From contig DCLA01000120.1 in assembly GCA_002320815.1 (NCBI GenBank), forward strand, positions 68,177 through 132,176: a DNA stretch of 64,000 nt, read 5' to 3'. Source of the DNA: Myxococcales bacterium UBA1660. Lineage in GTDB: Bacteria > Myxococcota_A > Polyangia > Polyangiales > Houyiibacteriaceae. Below, piece by piece: positions 43,264-51,532 of this stretch. Position 1 is the stretch's first letter, and the number at the start of each line of letters is the position of its first letter. The notes beneath the pieces are model-generated. The model was not told the DNA's origin and did not search any database. It worked only from the letters and a program-made list of their open reading frames with translations. Both the position numbers and the translations under genes were made by a program.

Positions 43264-45791
43264 ACGCCGCGACACGCTTCGGGAGCTTCGCGCTCCTCCT
43301 CGGGCTCGCGCTGGCGGGTGGGTGCGCGAGCACCGCGCCCCGCGCCGCCTTCAGCTACCAGATGGCCGACAACGTCGCCGGGGACCTCCAGCCGGTCCTC
43401 GCGGCGCAGCCCGCTCCGACGGGCGACACCCTGACGAACGCGCTCGGGGTCCCGGTCGCGGTCGTCACCACCCACCCCCTCGAGGCCGCGGAGGGCCAGG
43501 AGGCCACCCAGGCCGAGCTCGCCGCCTTGAACCTGGAGTCGGGCGAGGTCCTCTGGCGCAAGCCCTTCGAGGCGATGACTCGTCCGCAGGTCCTCGGCGA
43601 CGTCGTGGTCACCAGCGTCCGCGGCGCCGTGGTCGCCCTCGATCTCCGCAGCGGCGACGAGCTCTGGCGCGAGGAGCTCGACGAGCTCGCCTACGTGGGC
43701 GCGTCCCGCGAGGGCAACACGCTCGTGTGGGTGGCCAGCGTCGGCGTCGCCGGTGGCGCCAACCGGCAGGGTCTGCTCATGGCCGTGAACGCCCGCAGCG
43801 GCTCGGAGATCTGGGAGCACCGGATCCAGGGCGTGCTCGGGCACCCCGAGGTCCGCGGCGGCTACGTCTTCGTCCCCTGGGACCGGCAGAACATCGCCAT
43901 CCTGAACCTCACCGACGGCGTCGAGACCGCCCGCCTCCGCACCACCGACGACGTCATCGGCTGGGTGCGGGCCGAGCCCCAGGGCGTCTTCTACGGTTAC
44001 CGCGGGATCTACCGCTTCGACGAGCGCTCCGCCTCGGGCACCAAGCAGGGCTCGACCTACCGGCTGGCCCCGCTCGCCGAGGCGCCCCGGGAGCCCCTGG
44101 TCCAGGACGACGGCTACTACCCGACCCCCGGCACTCGCTCCGCGCGCGGCCGGATTCGCGTGTACTACGAGCCCGAGGCCAGCGCCGAACCGGGCGCGAT
44201 CCCCGTCGAGGGCGACCGCTTCTACTTCGTCTACTTCCGCTACGTCTTCGCGTTCGACGGCGACGAGAACCTCATCTGGGCCCGCACCCTCCCCCGCGAC
44301 GTCGTCCGCGCCCACGCCCTCACCGGCGGGCTGCTGACCATCGCCGAGGACGGCAACGCGCGGCTCCTCGGCCACGACGCCGGCACCCTTCGTTGGGAAA
44401 AGGACTTCGACCTGGAGCTCGCTTCGGCGGGGCTCGACGTCGGCGACTTCGCCCCCACCGGCGCCGGCTCGGCCGACCCGGCCGACGAGGGCCGGACCCT
44501 GCGGACCTCGCTGGCGGAGATCGCCGGCGACCCCGACAACCGCCTGGTCCCCGCCCGGGCCTTCGCCGTCGAGCTCCTCGCGCAGATGGAAGAGCCGGAG
44601 ATCACTCGGGACCTGTTGGACCTCTACGCTCAGCGGAGCACGCCCTCGGCGCTGCGGGAAGCCATCGGCAACGCCCTGCGTGCCCGCACCGTCGGCACCG
44701 ACTTCCTGGTGACCGCCCTCGAGCAGCACTACGACTTCCTCGAGGGCACGCCCGCGCCGCCCCTCGGCCTCATCGTCCCCGCGCTCCTGGAGCAGCGGGT
44801 CGACGGCGCCGTCGAGGGCCTCGTCTCCCACATGCTGGACCACGAGACGCCCCGGGAAGACCTGGCGCTGGTCATCCGTGGTGTGGTCGAGCTCGGCGAC
44901 GAGACCGTCGTGCCGCCGCTCACCAACTTCCTCACCCTCTACCACGCCGATAGCCTCTTCGCGGAGAACGCCGACGCCGTCGCCGTCGCCGCCGAGGGCA
45001 TCTTCCGCCACGGCGGCGAAGAGGGGCGCCAGCTCCTTCAGACCACGATGGCCCAGCCGCGAACCCGCGAGCCGGTCCAGGTCGCCGTCCAGGGCCTCTT
45101 CGACCGCGAGCAGGCCGACGCCGCGGCGCAGGCCCGCGCCGAGGCCGAGGCCGAGGCCGCCGCCGCCGCCGAAGCGGCCCGCGCCGAGGCCGCCGCCCGC
45201 CCCCTCCGGCTCTCCCAGGCGCAGGTCAACGAGGTCTTCGTGGCCCACACCGAGCACCTCCGCACCTGCATCGAGGGCGAGCTGGAGCGGAACCCGCAGC
45301 TCGGTCAGGTCCGCCTGGCCTTCATCATCAATCAGGACGGCTCGCATCAGGAGATGCGCTTCGCGCCCAACTCGCCCGAGCTGGTCGCCTGCCTGGAGCC
45401 GGTGATGAGCGAGCTGGAGTTCCCCAAGTTCCGCCAGCGCCGCCAGCGCGCCTCGTTCACCGTCAGCCTCCGGGGTGGCGGCGACGAGCAGGCCGGCGAC
45501 GAAGAGGTCGTGATGGGCCCGTGGTGGGAGCGCGCCAAGGTCCGCGCCGAGGCCGAGGGCGGCGAGCGTCGCATCGGCCGCCCGTGGTGGCAGGTCCGCC
45601 ACGCCGCCGCGCCGCCTCAGGGCGACGGAGGCACCGCGCAGCCGACCCAGCCGGAGCAGCCCGCGCAGGGTAGCGAAGGCGACCAGAGCCCCGAGGGGGG
45701 CGAAGGCGGTCAGGCGCCCGAGGGCGACGGCTGGAACGAGGGCGGCGAAGGCGGCAACGGCGAGGAGCCCTGGTGGCTCCCCGGCCAGTGA
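43260..45791 (+). CDS. Lipoprotein fusing PQQ propeller, HEAT repeats and AgmX domain
   Basis: 843 residues. Lipobox LAGGC (Cys22), then PQQ-type propeller blades to about residue 385 (GEVLWRKPFEAM, GDELWREELDEL, GSEIWEHRIQG, ENLIWARTLPRD), then HEAT-like helices to about 610 (DLLDLYAQRSTPSALREAIGN; GVVELGDETVVPPLTNFLTL). An Ala/Glu coiled coil leads to an AgmX-type domain at about 655-745 (VNEVFVAHTEHLRTCIEGEL, LAFIINQDGSHQEMRFA, MSELEFPKFRQ), and the protein ends in a Gln/Pro/Gly/Glu-rich tail. This order of domains is unusual. It shares the AgmX type with the gene at 29185. Outer-membrane-tethered scaffold is the likeliest reading. Confidence 0.85.
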   Translation: MNAATRFGSFALLLGLALAGGCASTAPRAAFSYQMADNVAGDLQPVLAAQPAPTGDTLTNALGVPVAVVTTHPLEAAEGQEATQAELAALNLESGEVLWRKPFEAMTRPQVLGDVVVTSVRGAVVALDLRSGDELWREELDELAYVGASREGNTLVWVASVGVAGGANRQGLLMAVNARSGSEIWEHRIQGVLGHPEVRGGYVFVPWDRQNIAILNLTDGVETARLRTTDDVIGWVRAEPQGVFYGYRGIYRFDERSASGTKQGSTYRLAPLAEAPREPLVQDDGYYPTPGTRSARGRIRVYYEPEASAEPGAIPVEGDRFYFVYFRYVFAFDGDENLIWARTLPRDVVRAHALTGGLLTIAEDGNARLLGHDAGTLRWEKDFDLELASAGLDVGDFAPTGAGSADPADEGRTLRTSLAEIAGDPDNRLVPARAFAVELLAQMEEPEITRDLLDLYAQRSTPSALREAIGNALRARTVGTDFLVTALEQHYDFLEGTPAPPLGLIVPALLEQRVDGAVEGLVSHMLDHETPREDLALVIRGVVELGDETVVPPLTNFLTLYHADSLFAENADAVAVAAEGIFRHGGEEGRQLLQTTMAQPRTREPVQVAVQGLFDREQADAAAQARAEAEAEAAAAAEAARAEAAARPLRLSQAQVNEVFVAHTEHLRTCIEGELERNPQLGQVRLAFIINQDGSHQEMRFAPNSPELVACLEPVMSELEFPKFRQRRQRASFTVSLRGGGDEQAGDEEVVMGPWWERAKVRAEAEGGERRIGRPWWQVRHAAAPPQGDGGTAQPTQPEQPAQGSEGDQSPEGGEGGQAPEGDGWNEGGEGGNGEEPWWLPGQ

Positions 45792-45813
45792 GCCCGCGCT
45801 GACCCCTCGAGAG

Positions 45814-45840
45814 ACGGCGGCCTTCGGGTCGCCGTTTTTC
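45814..45840 (+). terminator. Intrinsic terminator with UUCG tetraloop
   Basis: ACGGCGGCC pairs with GGTCGCCGT (one G-U wobble) around a TTCG loop closed by C-G, the most stable tetraloop class, and is followed immediately by TTTTC. It stands 23 bases after the PQQ/HEAT/AgmX gene stop and is the clearest intrinsic terminator in the window. Confidence 0.92.
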
Positions 45841-45884
45841 GTCCGTCTCCGCGCGTCGAGCGAAGCGGCCGGTCGTCGTGGCTC

Positions 45885-46808
45885 TCAGCCTTCGCGGAGC
45901 CGGTCGGCGGCGTCGAGGAGTCCGCGCAGGACCTCGTCGGAGGTCTCGGCCAGGTCGCCCTCGAAGCGGTCCGGGTGGACCTGCGCCGCCAGCCGCCGGA
46001 GCGCCCGGCGGGGGCCCTGGTCGCGGGTGCTGCCGTCGAGATCCAGGAGCCGCGCGGGGCTCGCTCGGCGCCGGAGCTGGTGTCGCTTACGCAGGAGGAG
46101 CGAGTGGTCGCGGCGCGCGACGTCCACCGGAGTCAGCCAGCCGAGGAGGCGCCACCCGTGGAGGATCCGCAAGCCCCGCTCGGGGCTCCCGCTGGGATCG
46201 GCCAGCGCGACCAAGGGCGCGCCGCGCACGCCCCGGCCCTCGTCGTGGGCGCTCACCCGCTCCAGGATCGCGCGCTCCCATGGCGCCAGCGCCGCCTCGC
46301 GGAGCGCCTGGGCGTGGGGCGAGAGGCGGAAGCGCGCGTCGGCGAGGGGGCGCAGGTCCCGCACGTCCCGCCGCAGGGAGACCCGACGGAGGCTCGCCAA
46401 GACCAGATCCTCCGCCGAGGGCGGCTCCTCGAAGGGCGCGCGCCCCACCTTCCCGGGGTGGAAGCGCACGTCCCGGATCGGCTCGGCGAACCAGGCCGCG
46501 AGCCGCTCGCGCATCTGGCGGCGGATGGCGTCGCTGACCGCGCCGGGGCTGGCGACCCCGCGCAGGACTGCCGCCCGCCCGACCGGCCCGTCGAGGGCGC
46601 GCGCGAGCCGCGCCGTGCGCTCGGCGTCGCCGGCGGCGATCAGGTCGCCGAGGGGCGCGCCGTCGCGGGAGCGGATGGAGACCGGTCGCCCGTCCCGGAT
46701 CGCGATCTTTCCGCGGTCCCGGGCTACGACGTGGAGCCAACCCGAAGCCCGCGCGCGCCCCAGTCTCCCGAGGGCCCGACCGAGCGTCGCGACGGCAGCA
46801 TCGTCCAC
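45885..46808 (-). CDS. DUF4388-like protein with C-terminal J-domain
   Basis: 307 residues from GTG 46808. The N-terminal 110 residues resemble DUF4388 (LGRARASGWLHVVARDRG, KIAIRDGRPVSIRS, DAIRRQMRERLAAWF), a domain common in Myxococcota regulatory and motility proteins. The C-terminus is a J-domain: helix RALRRLAAQ, then the HPD tripeptide (278-280) in VHPDRFEGD and a final helix. J-domains stimulate Hsp70. A middle region contains LRRKRHQLRRR, possibly nucleic-acid or membrane-contacting. The protein may recruit DnaK to a DUF4388 partner. The DUF4388 part is recognised by pattern, with moderate certainty. Confidence 0.82.
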   Translation of the reverse strand: MDDAAVATLGRALGRLGRARASGWLHVVARDRGKIAIRDGRPVSIRSRDGAPLGDLIAAGDAERTARLARALDGPVGRAAVLRGVASPGAVSDAIRRQMRERLAAWFAEPIRDVRFHPGKVGRAPFEEPPSAEDLVLASLRRVSLRRDVRDLRPLADARFRLSPHAQALREAALAPWERAILERVSAHDEGRGVRGAPLVALADPSGSPERGLRILHGWRLLGWLTPVDVARRDHSLLLRKRHQLRRRASPARLLDLDGSTRDQGPRRALRRLAAQVHPDRFEGDLAETSDEVLRGLLDAADRLREG

Positions 46809-46866
46809 TCCCCTCGTCTACCGGAGGCGATCCCTCGGCCCAAGAAACCCGCGAAGGCGGGGCCGC

Positions 46867-47817
46867 TCAGTTGCGGACGTAGCGCGGGTCGCCCGGCTCG
46901 AGCGCCAGCGCGTCGCGGATCGCGTGGTAGCGGGACGAGAGGGTCCCCGGCGCGATGCCGTAGCTCTTGGCGATCATCGCCTGGGTCACGCCGCGGCGCC
47001 GGAGGATGAGCGCCATCGCGTACTCGAGCGCGGCGGCGTAGGCCTCCGGCTTGCGCACGCGAACTCGGCGGCCCTCGGCGTAGTCGCTCCAGAGGTGTCG
47101 CGCGCGATCCACCTGGTCCGGTGAGTAGCCGGACCGGGTCATGCCGCGCTCGAGGGCCTCGACGACGGCTTCGCTCTTGGGGACGTCGCTCGCGCGGGAG
47201 GAGCCGGCGTCGCCGGTCGCTTTCTCGTTCGCGGGCGCCCCGCGCTCGATCCAGGACACCAGCCGCGCGTGGTCGCGGTTGCGCGGCGCGAGCTGGAAGG
47301 CGATCCGGGCCAGGGTCAGGGCCCCGTCGAGCTCGCCGAGGCGCGCGAGGCAGTGGGCGTAGCTCGCGGCGATCTCGTCATGGTCGGGCTCGATCTGATG
47401 AGCGAGCTCCAGGTGCCGCACGGCCTTCTTCGGCACGTCCAGGGCTACGTCCAGGAGGTGGCCCAGGTTGTGGTGGTACCAGGGCGTCCGCGGGGCGTGC
47501 TCCAGCGCTCGCCGGTAGGAGGCCACCGCCGCCTGGTAGTTGCCCAGCAGCGCCTGGCAGAGGCCCATCAGCGCGTGCGGGACGTCGTCGTCCGGCGCCA
47601 GCGCGATCACCTTGCGGAGGTGCAGCGCGGCGCGCCAGGGGTGCCGCTCGAGGCGGAGCTCGGCCAGGTGCCGATGGGCGAAGACGGCGTGCTCGCTCTC
47701 GTCGTTCGCGAGCTGCGCCAGGCGCTCGAGGATCTTCTCCGCGCTCGACCCACGCTCGTCTTTCTCGAGGGCGGCCTCCGCGCGACGGCGCAGGGTGTCG
47801 ACGGAGGTCTCGCTCAC
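46867..47817 (-). CDS. TPR protein with C-terminal helix-turn-helix
   Basis: 316 residues from GTG 47817. TPR repeats occupy about residues 40-195 (HPWRAALHLRKVIALAPDDD, LGNYQAAVASYRRALEHAPRT, GELDGALTLARIAFQLAPRN). The last 70 residues form a helical domain AYAAALEYAMALILRRRGVTQ with AMIAKSYGIAPGTLSSRYHAI, which reads as a helix-turn-helix with recognition helix PGTLSSRYHAI. It could therefore be a transcription factor with a TPR sensor. A good sigma-70-like promoter lies upstream. Confidence 0.82.
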   Translation of the reverse strand: MSETSVDTLRRRAEAALEKDERGSSAEKILERLAQLANDESEHAVFAHRHLAELRLERHPWRAALHLRKVIALAPDDDVPHALMGLCQALLGNYQAAVASYRRALEHAPRTPWYHHNLGHLLDVALDVPKKAVRHLELAHQIEPDHDEIAASYAHCLARLGELDGALTLARIAFQLAPRNRDHARLVSWIERGAPANEKATGDAGSSRASDVPKSEAVVEALERGMTRSGYSPDQVDRARHLWSDYAEGRRVRVRKPEAYAAALEYAMALILRRRGVTQAMIAKSYGIAPGTLSSRYHAIRDALALEPGDPRYVRN

Positions 47818-47892
47818 GCGGAGGCCCCCGTCACGACCCGCGGCCGAGCGAGCGTCGGGGTCCGTTGCTCTGCGATCCTGCCCACCGGCGAA

Positions 47893-47921
47893 CGTATAGC
47901 TTGCGCCCCCGAGCGTCGCAA
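47893..47921 (-). promoter_or_regulatory. Candidate sigma-70 promoter of the TPR-HTH gene
   Basis: On the minus strand TTGCGA (47921-47916), a 17-base spacer, and TATACG (47898-47893) form a -35/-10 pair. Transcription would begin near 47886, about 70 bases before GTG 47817. The rest of the 121-base gap holds nothing else recognisable. Confidence 0.5.
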
Positions 47922-47938
47922 CAGCGGTCCCGGAGCGC

Positions 47939-48664
47939 TCATCGGCGGCGGGCGACCACCATCAGGAAGCCCCCGGCCCAGCGCAGTGGCGAGCGCGCCG
48001 CCCACCGCTCGGCGCGCCCGAGCCAGGGGCCGAGCGCGGGGATCCGGTGGACGGCCGCCACCGGGGTGAGCACCCGGATGCCGCGCACCTCGACGCGCTC
48101 CAGCTCCGGCGGCAGCCGCTCGTCGAGCTGCCAGGGCGCGTCCCAACGGGTGAAGACGTCGGCCTCGGTGCGCCCCTCGCCGATGGGCTGGGGCCCGAAG
48201 ACACGCTTGGCGAGGTAGCGAAAGCTGAGCGGGTTGTAGAGCTCGAGGGCCACCAGGCCGCCCGGGCGGGTCACCCGCGCGGCCTCGGCCATGGCCGCGT
48301 CGATGGCGGGCACGTGGGCCAGCACCTTGACGCTGTAGACGAAGTCGAAGCTCGCGTCGGCGTAGGGGAGCTCGGTGACCGATCCCTCGCGCACCGAGAG
48401 CCCCCGCTCGCGGGCCGCGGCGAGCATCCCCGGGGAGATGTCGATGCCTTCGGCGCTCCGTGCCACCCGGGCCACCCGTTCCAGCAGCAGCCCGGTGCCG
48501 CAGCCGAGCTCGAGGACGTCCTTGCCGCGCGCCAGCGGCTCGATGACCTCCATCTCGAGGTCGTCGATCAGCCGGTGGTAGCCCCCGCCGCGCGGGTCGT
48601 CGTAGCGCGCGCTGAAGGTGTCGTAGTAGGCCCGGTTCTGGCGGTCGGAGTCGACGGTGCTCAT
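47939..48664 (-). CDS. SAM-dependent methyltransferase, class I
   Basis: 241 residues. Motif I is LELGCGTGLLLERVAR, motif II IDISPGMLAAARER, and motif IV DFVYSVKVLAHVP; ARVTRPGGLVALELYNP follows, so the Rossmann-type SAM pocket is complete and the type is the common UbiE/Methyltransf_11 kind. Substrate unknown. Its ATG overlaps the stop of the glycosyltransferase gene (ATGA), so the two are probably one pathway, perhaps methylating a sugar or lipid built by that enzyme. Confidence 0.87.
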   Translation of the reverse strand: MSTVDSDRQNRAYYDTFSARYDDPRGGGYHRLIDDLEMEVIEPLARGKDVLELGCGTGLLLERVARVARSAEGIDISPGMLAAARERGLSVREGSVTELPYADASFDFVYSVKVLAHVPAIDAAMAEAARVTRPGGLVALELYNPLSFRYLAKRVFGPQPIGEGRTEADVFTRWDAPWQLDERLPPELERVEVRGIRVLTPVAAVHRIPALGPWLGRAERWAARSPLRWAGGFLMVVARRR

Positions 48665-49737
48665 CGCGAGAGCTCGTCGTAGACCGCTTCGTAGGCCCGC
48701 GCCATCGTCGCGGGCGAGAAGTGGTCGCGCATCGCCGCCCTCCCCTGCTCGGCCAGCGAGCGGGTCCGGCCGGGGTCGGCCAGGAGCGCGGCGGCCTCGC
48801 CGGCGGCGTCGTCGGGCTCCGGCGCGAGGGCGCCATGGTCGGCGAGCTCCGCGGCGGCGGTCCCGGCGCAGACCAGCGCGGGCACGCCCATGGCCATGGC
48901 CTCCATCACGACCAGCGGATAGTCCATCTTGGCGTAGAGGTCGTCGCTGGGTAGCAGGAGGAGATCGGCCGAGCCGACCAGGTCGAGGATATGGGCCACC
49001 TGGCCCACCCACCGGATCCGGTCGGCGTGGCGGGCGTGGGCTCGGCGGAGCCGCGCCTCCTCGTCGGCGGCGGCCGGCGTCTTGGCCCGGCAGGCCATCA
49101 CCAGCACCGCCTCCCGATGGACGTCGAGGAGCGAGAGCGAGCGCTCGGCGCCGCCCCCGACCTCCAGGTCCCCGGCGTAGACCGCCAACGGGATCGAGGG
49201 TCGCACCCGGAGGCTCGCCCGGACCTCGGCGCGGGTCTCGGCAGAGACGCCGGGCAACGCCGGCACGGCAGGGGGGATCCGCCGCAGGCGCTCCGGATCG
49301 ACCCCGGCAGCGACGAAGCGGGCCTCGGTCGCCCCGGAGAGCACCACCGTCCGGTCGGCGAAGAGGACCCGTTCCAGATCGCTGGCCTCGGCCGGGGCCG
49401 AGCAGACCGTGTGCACGGTGGGCCGGCGGCGCACTCGAGCCGCCCAGCGGCCGACGGTCGAGGTCCGCGGGTTGGGCGCGAAGAAGAAGTGCCAGAGGGG
49501 ATCGCGGCTCCGCGCCAGCGCGGCGAGGACGGCGCTCTGGTCCCGGAGCCCCGGCGCGAAGCCCCCAGCCTCCGCGGGATAGACCGCTCGGCCGGCCCCC
49601 ATGTCACCGCGACGGGTCATGGTCACGCCGCGATAGCGCCGCAGCGCGCCGGCGAGATCGCGAACGAGGTTCTTGCTGCTGTCGTTCCACGGGGGAACGA
49701 CCGGCTTGCTGACCAGGAGCACCGCAGGACCCGACAC
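48661..49737 (-). CDS. Glycosyltransferase, GT4-like
   Basis: 358 residues from GTG 49737, which gives a normal N-terminal strand AVLLVSKPVVPPWNDSSKN; GTG 49722 is an alternative. The C-terminal half has the GT-B donor-site pattern: PLAVYAGDLEVGGGAERSL, DLLLLPSDDLYAKMDYPLVVMEAMAMGVPAL, where the ExxxxxG-like PLVVMEAMAMG is the sugar-nucleotide binding segment. It is probably a cytoplasmic transferase for an envelope glycan. It is co-translated with the methyltransferase. A polysaccharide cluster is not otherwise seen here. Confidence 0.85.
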   Translation of the reverse strand: MSGPAVLLVSKPVVPPWNDSSKNLVRDLAGALRRYRGVTMTRRGDMGAGRAVYPAEAGGFAPGLRDQSAVLAALARSRDPLWHFFFAPNPRTSTVGRWAARVRRRPTVHTVCSAPAEASDLERVLFADRTVVLSGATEARFVAAGVDPERLRRIPPAVPALPGVSAETRAEVRASLRVRPSIPLAVYAGDLEVGGGAERSLSLLDVHREAVLVMACRAKTPAAADEEARLRRAHARHADRIRWVGQVAHILDLVGSADLLLLPSDDLYAKMDYPLVVMEAMAMGVPALVCAGTAAAELADHGALAPEPDDAAGEAAALLADPGRTRSLAEQGRAAMRDHFSPATMARAYEAVYDELSR

Positions 49738-49823
49738 CCGCGGAGAGGAGCATGGCGGACGCCCCGAAGCCAGCCCCCCGCCGCCCCCTTCCCTCCGTGC
49801 CGCCGATCGACTAACCCTGAGCC

Positions 49824-50393
49824 ATGCCGACCGACGAGGAGCGCCCCTCTCGCTTCCCCCGGGCCGCGGAGCCCGCGTACGAGCCCGAGCCCGCGCGGAC
49901 CGAGGCCCGACCCGACCGCGAGCCCCGGCGAACAACCCCGCCGCGGGGCGAGGAGCCCCCCGCCGAGGGATCGAGCGAGCGCCGCCGACGCCTGGAGGGG
50001 CTGCTCGGCGAGGCCTTCCGGCGGGCGGTCGAGCGCGGTGTCGAGGCCGGCGTCGGCACCCTGAAGATGGCCGACAAGCTGCGCGACGCCGTCGACGACG
50101 TCCCGGTGCCGAAGGAGATCGCTGGTTACGTCTTCGCTCAGGTGGACGAGACGAAGAACGCGCTGGTGCGCGTGGTCGCCCGGGAGGTCCGGGAGTTCCT
50201 CGACGCCACCGACGTGGCCACCGAGCTCCAGCGGGCGCTGACCAGCCTGAGCTTCGAGATCAAGACCGAGGTCCGCTTCATCCCCAACGACGCGGGCGGG
50301 ATCCGGCCGAGCGTGAAGGCCAAGGCGGCGCCCAAAGTGAAGCGACGGTCGGAGACGCCGCCGGCGCCGCCCGACGAGACCGAAGAGGACTGA
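49824..50393 (+). CDS. Conserved-looking hypothetical protein with Pro/Glu/Arg-rich ends
   Basis: 189 residues. A disordered N-terminal 50 residues (Glu/Pro/Arg-rich) precedes a helical core of about 110 residues (GVEAGVGTLKMADKLRDAVDDV, PKEIAGYVFAQVDETKNALVR, FLDATDVATELQRALTSLSFE), and a Lys/Pro/Glu-rich tail closes it. There is no signal or membrane segment. The core resembles helix-rich proteins of Myxococcota that I cannot name. It is divergent from the glycosyltransferase gene and convergent with the cyclophilin gene. Confidence 0.75.
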   Translation: MPTDEERPSRFPRAAEPAYEPEPARTEARPDREPRRTTPPRGEEPPAEGSSERRRRLEGLLGEAFRRAVERGVEAGVGTLKMADKLRDAVDDVPVPKEIAGYVFAQVDETKNALVRVVAREVREFLDATDVATELQRALTSLSFEIKTEVRFIPNDAGGIRPSVKAKAAPKVKRRSETPPAPPDETEED

Positions 50394-50405
50394 GCGGAGC
50401 CGCCC

Positions 50406-50417
50406 GGCCCCGGGGCC
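50406..50417. terminator. GC palindrome between convergent genes
   Basis: A perfect 12-base palindrome, GGCCCCGGGGCC, lies between the hypothetical-gene stop and the cyclophilin stop. It could form a short hairpin or be chance in GC-rich DNA; there is no T-run. Confidence 0.2.
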
Positions 50418-51413
50418 TCACTCCGGCGGGACCGGCCGGGGCGCGAGCGGCGAGGGGTTCGGAGCCAGCTCGGAGGGACCCGGGCTCGCGTTGCGGACGG
50501 CGTCGGGGTCGTAGCCCTCGGGCAGGACCGGCGGGGTCCGCTCGGCGACGGACGCGCCCCCGGCCACCCGCCGGATGAGCACCCGCTCGATGCGGACCGG
50601 CGTGAGGGGGCGGTTCTCCTCGCCCTGGGGCACGCGGGCGACGCGCTCCACGATCGGGAGGTTCTCGCAGTGCCCGAAGACCGTGTACTGGTTCTCCACG
50701 TTCAGGTCGCTGGCGTTGCCATCGGTGATGAAGAACTGGGCGCCGTTCTCGCCGGGACCGTGGCTGGCCATCGCCAGCACGCCGGCCTCGTCGTGACGGT
50801 TCCGGTCGTGGTCCTCGTGGGCCACGGTGAAGCCCGGTCGGCCGGTGCCGTCGCCGAGCCGGTCCCCGCCCTGGATCAGGTAGTCGGGCAGCACCCGGTG
50901 GATCAGGGTGCCGTCGTAGTAGGGCTTGTTCCGCCGCCACTGACCGACCTCGGGGTCCCACCAGGGCCGCTTCCCGCGGGCGAGGCCGATGAAGTTGGCC
51001 ACCGTCCGCGGGGCCTTCTCGGCGAAGAGGTCACAGAAGACCGTCCCCATGGACATGGTGATCTCGGCCACGAGCTGACCGTCGGTGGGCATCCCCTCCA
51101 CCGCCTGGCTCAAGGTGATCCCCTCGGGCATCGGGTCCGGCTCGTTGGGCTCCAGGATCAGGTCGTCGCGGTTCGGGCGCCGCTGGTCGGCCTCGGCGCG
51201 TCGGCGGGAGCGCGGCGACGCCTCGACGACCTCGTAGCCGTCCTCGGTCCGGGGCCGCATCGTCAGCTCCTCGGCGTTGGCTACCGAGCCCCGCTGCTCG
51301 AGACCGCCCGACTCGTCGGCATCGCAGCCGGCGTCGCAGCCGAAGCCGAGCGCGAGGCAGAGGGCGGGAAGCAGGAGCGCGGAGGCGCGGCGAGGTTGGA
51401 TGACCGAAGACAT
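50418..51413 (-). CDS. Cyclophilin-type peptidyl-prolyl isomerase lipoprotein
   Basis: 331 residues with a lipoprotein signal (LLLPALCLALGFGC). A charged linker of about 90 residues precedes the cyclophilin domain: TVANFIGLARGK, IHRVLPDYLIQGGD (with the catalytic-type Arg of the HRV segment), GENGAQFFITDGN and YTVFGHC. These are the active-site blocks of PpiA/PpiB-type isomerases. A Pro-rich tail follows. As a lipoprotein it would assist folding of envelope proteins in the periplasm. Some relatives omit the active Arg; here it is kept. Confidence 0.92.
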   Translation of the reverse strand: MSSVIQPRRASALLLPALCLALGFGCDAGCDADESGGLEQRGSVANAEELTMRPRTEDGYEVVEASPRSRRRAEADQRRPNRDDLILEPNEPDPMPEGITLSQAVEGMPTDGQLVAEITMSMGTVFCDLFAEKAPRTVANFIGLARGKRPWWDPEVGQWRRNKPYYDGTLIHRVLPDYLIQGGDRLGDGTGRPGFTVAHEDHDRNRHDEAGVLAMASHGPGENGAQFFITDGNASDLNVENQYTVFGHCENLPIVERVARVPQGEENRPLTPVRIERVLIRRVAGGASVAERTPPVLPEGYDPDAVRNASPGPSELAPNPSPLAPRPVPPE

Positions 51414-51532
51414 GGACGTTGGGACCTAACGGCGGGGCGAGACCTTTGTTCCCCCCGATGCGCATCGCCTATCACGGATGACGCCCGCGTCGAGCGGTGG
51501 CTCCAGGCGTTGCCCGATGCCATGGTCCGCCG

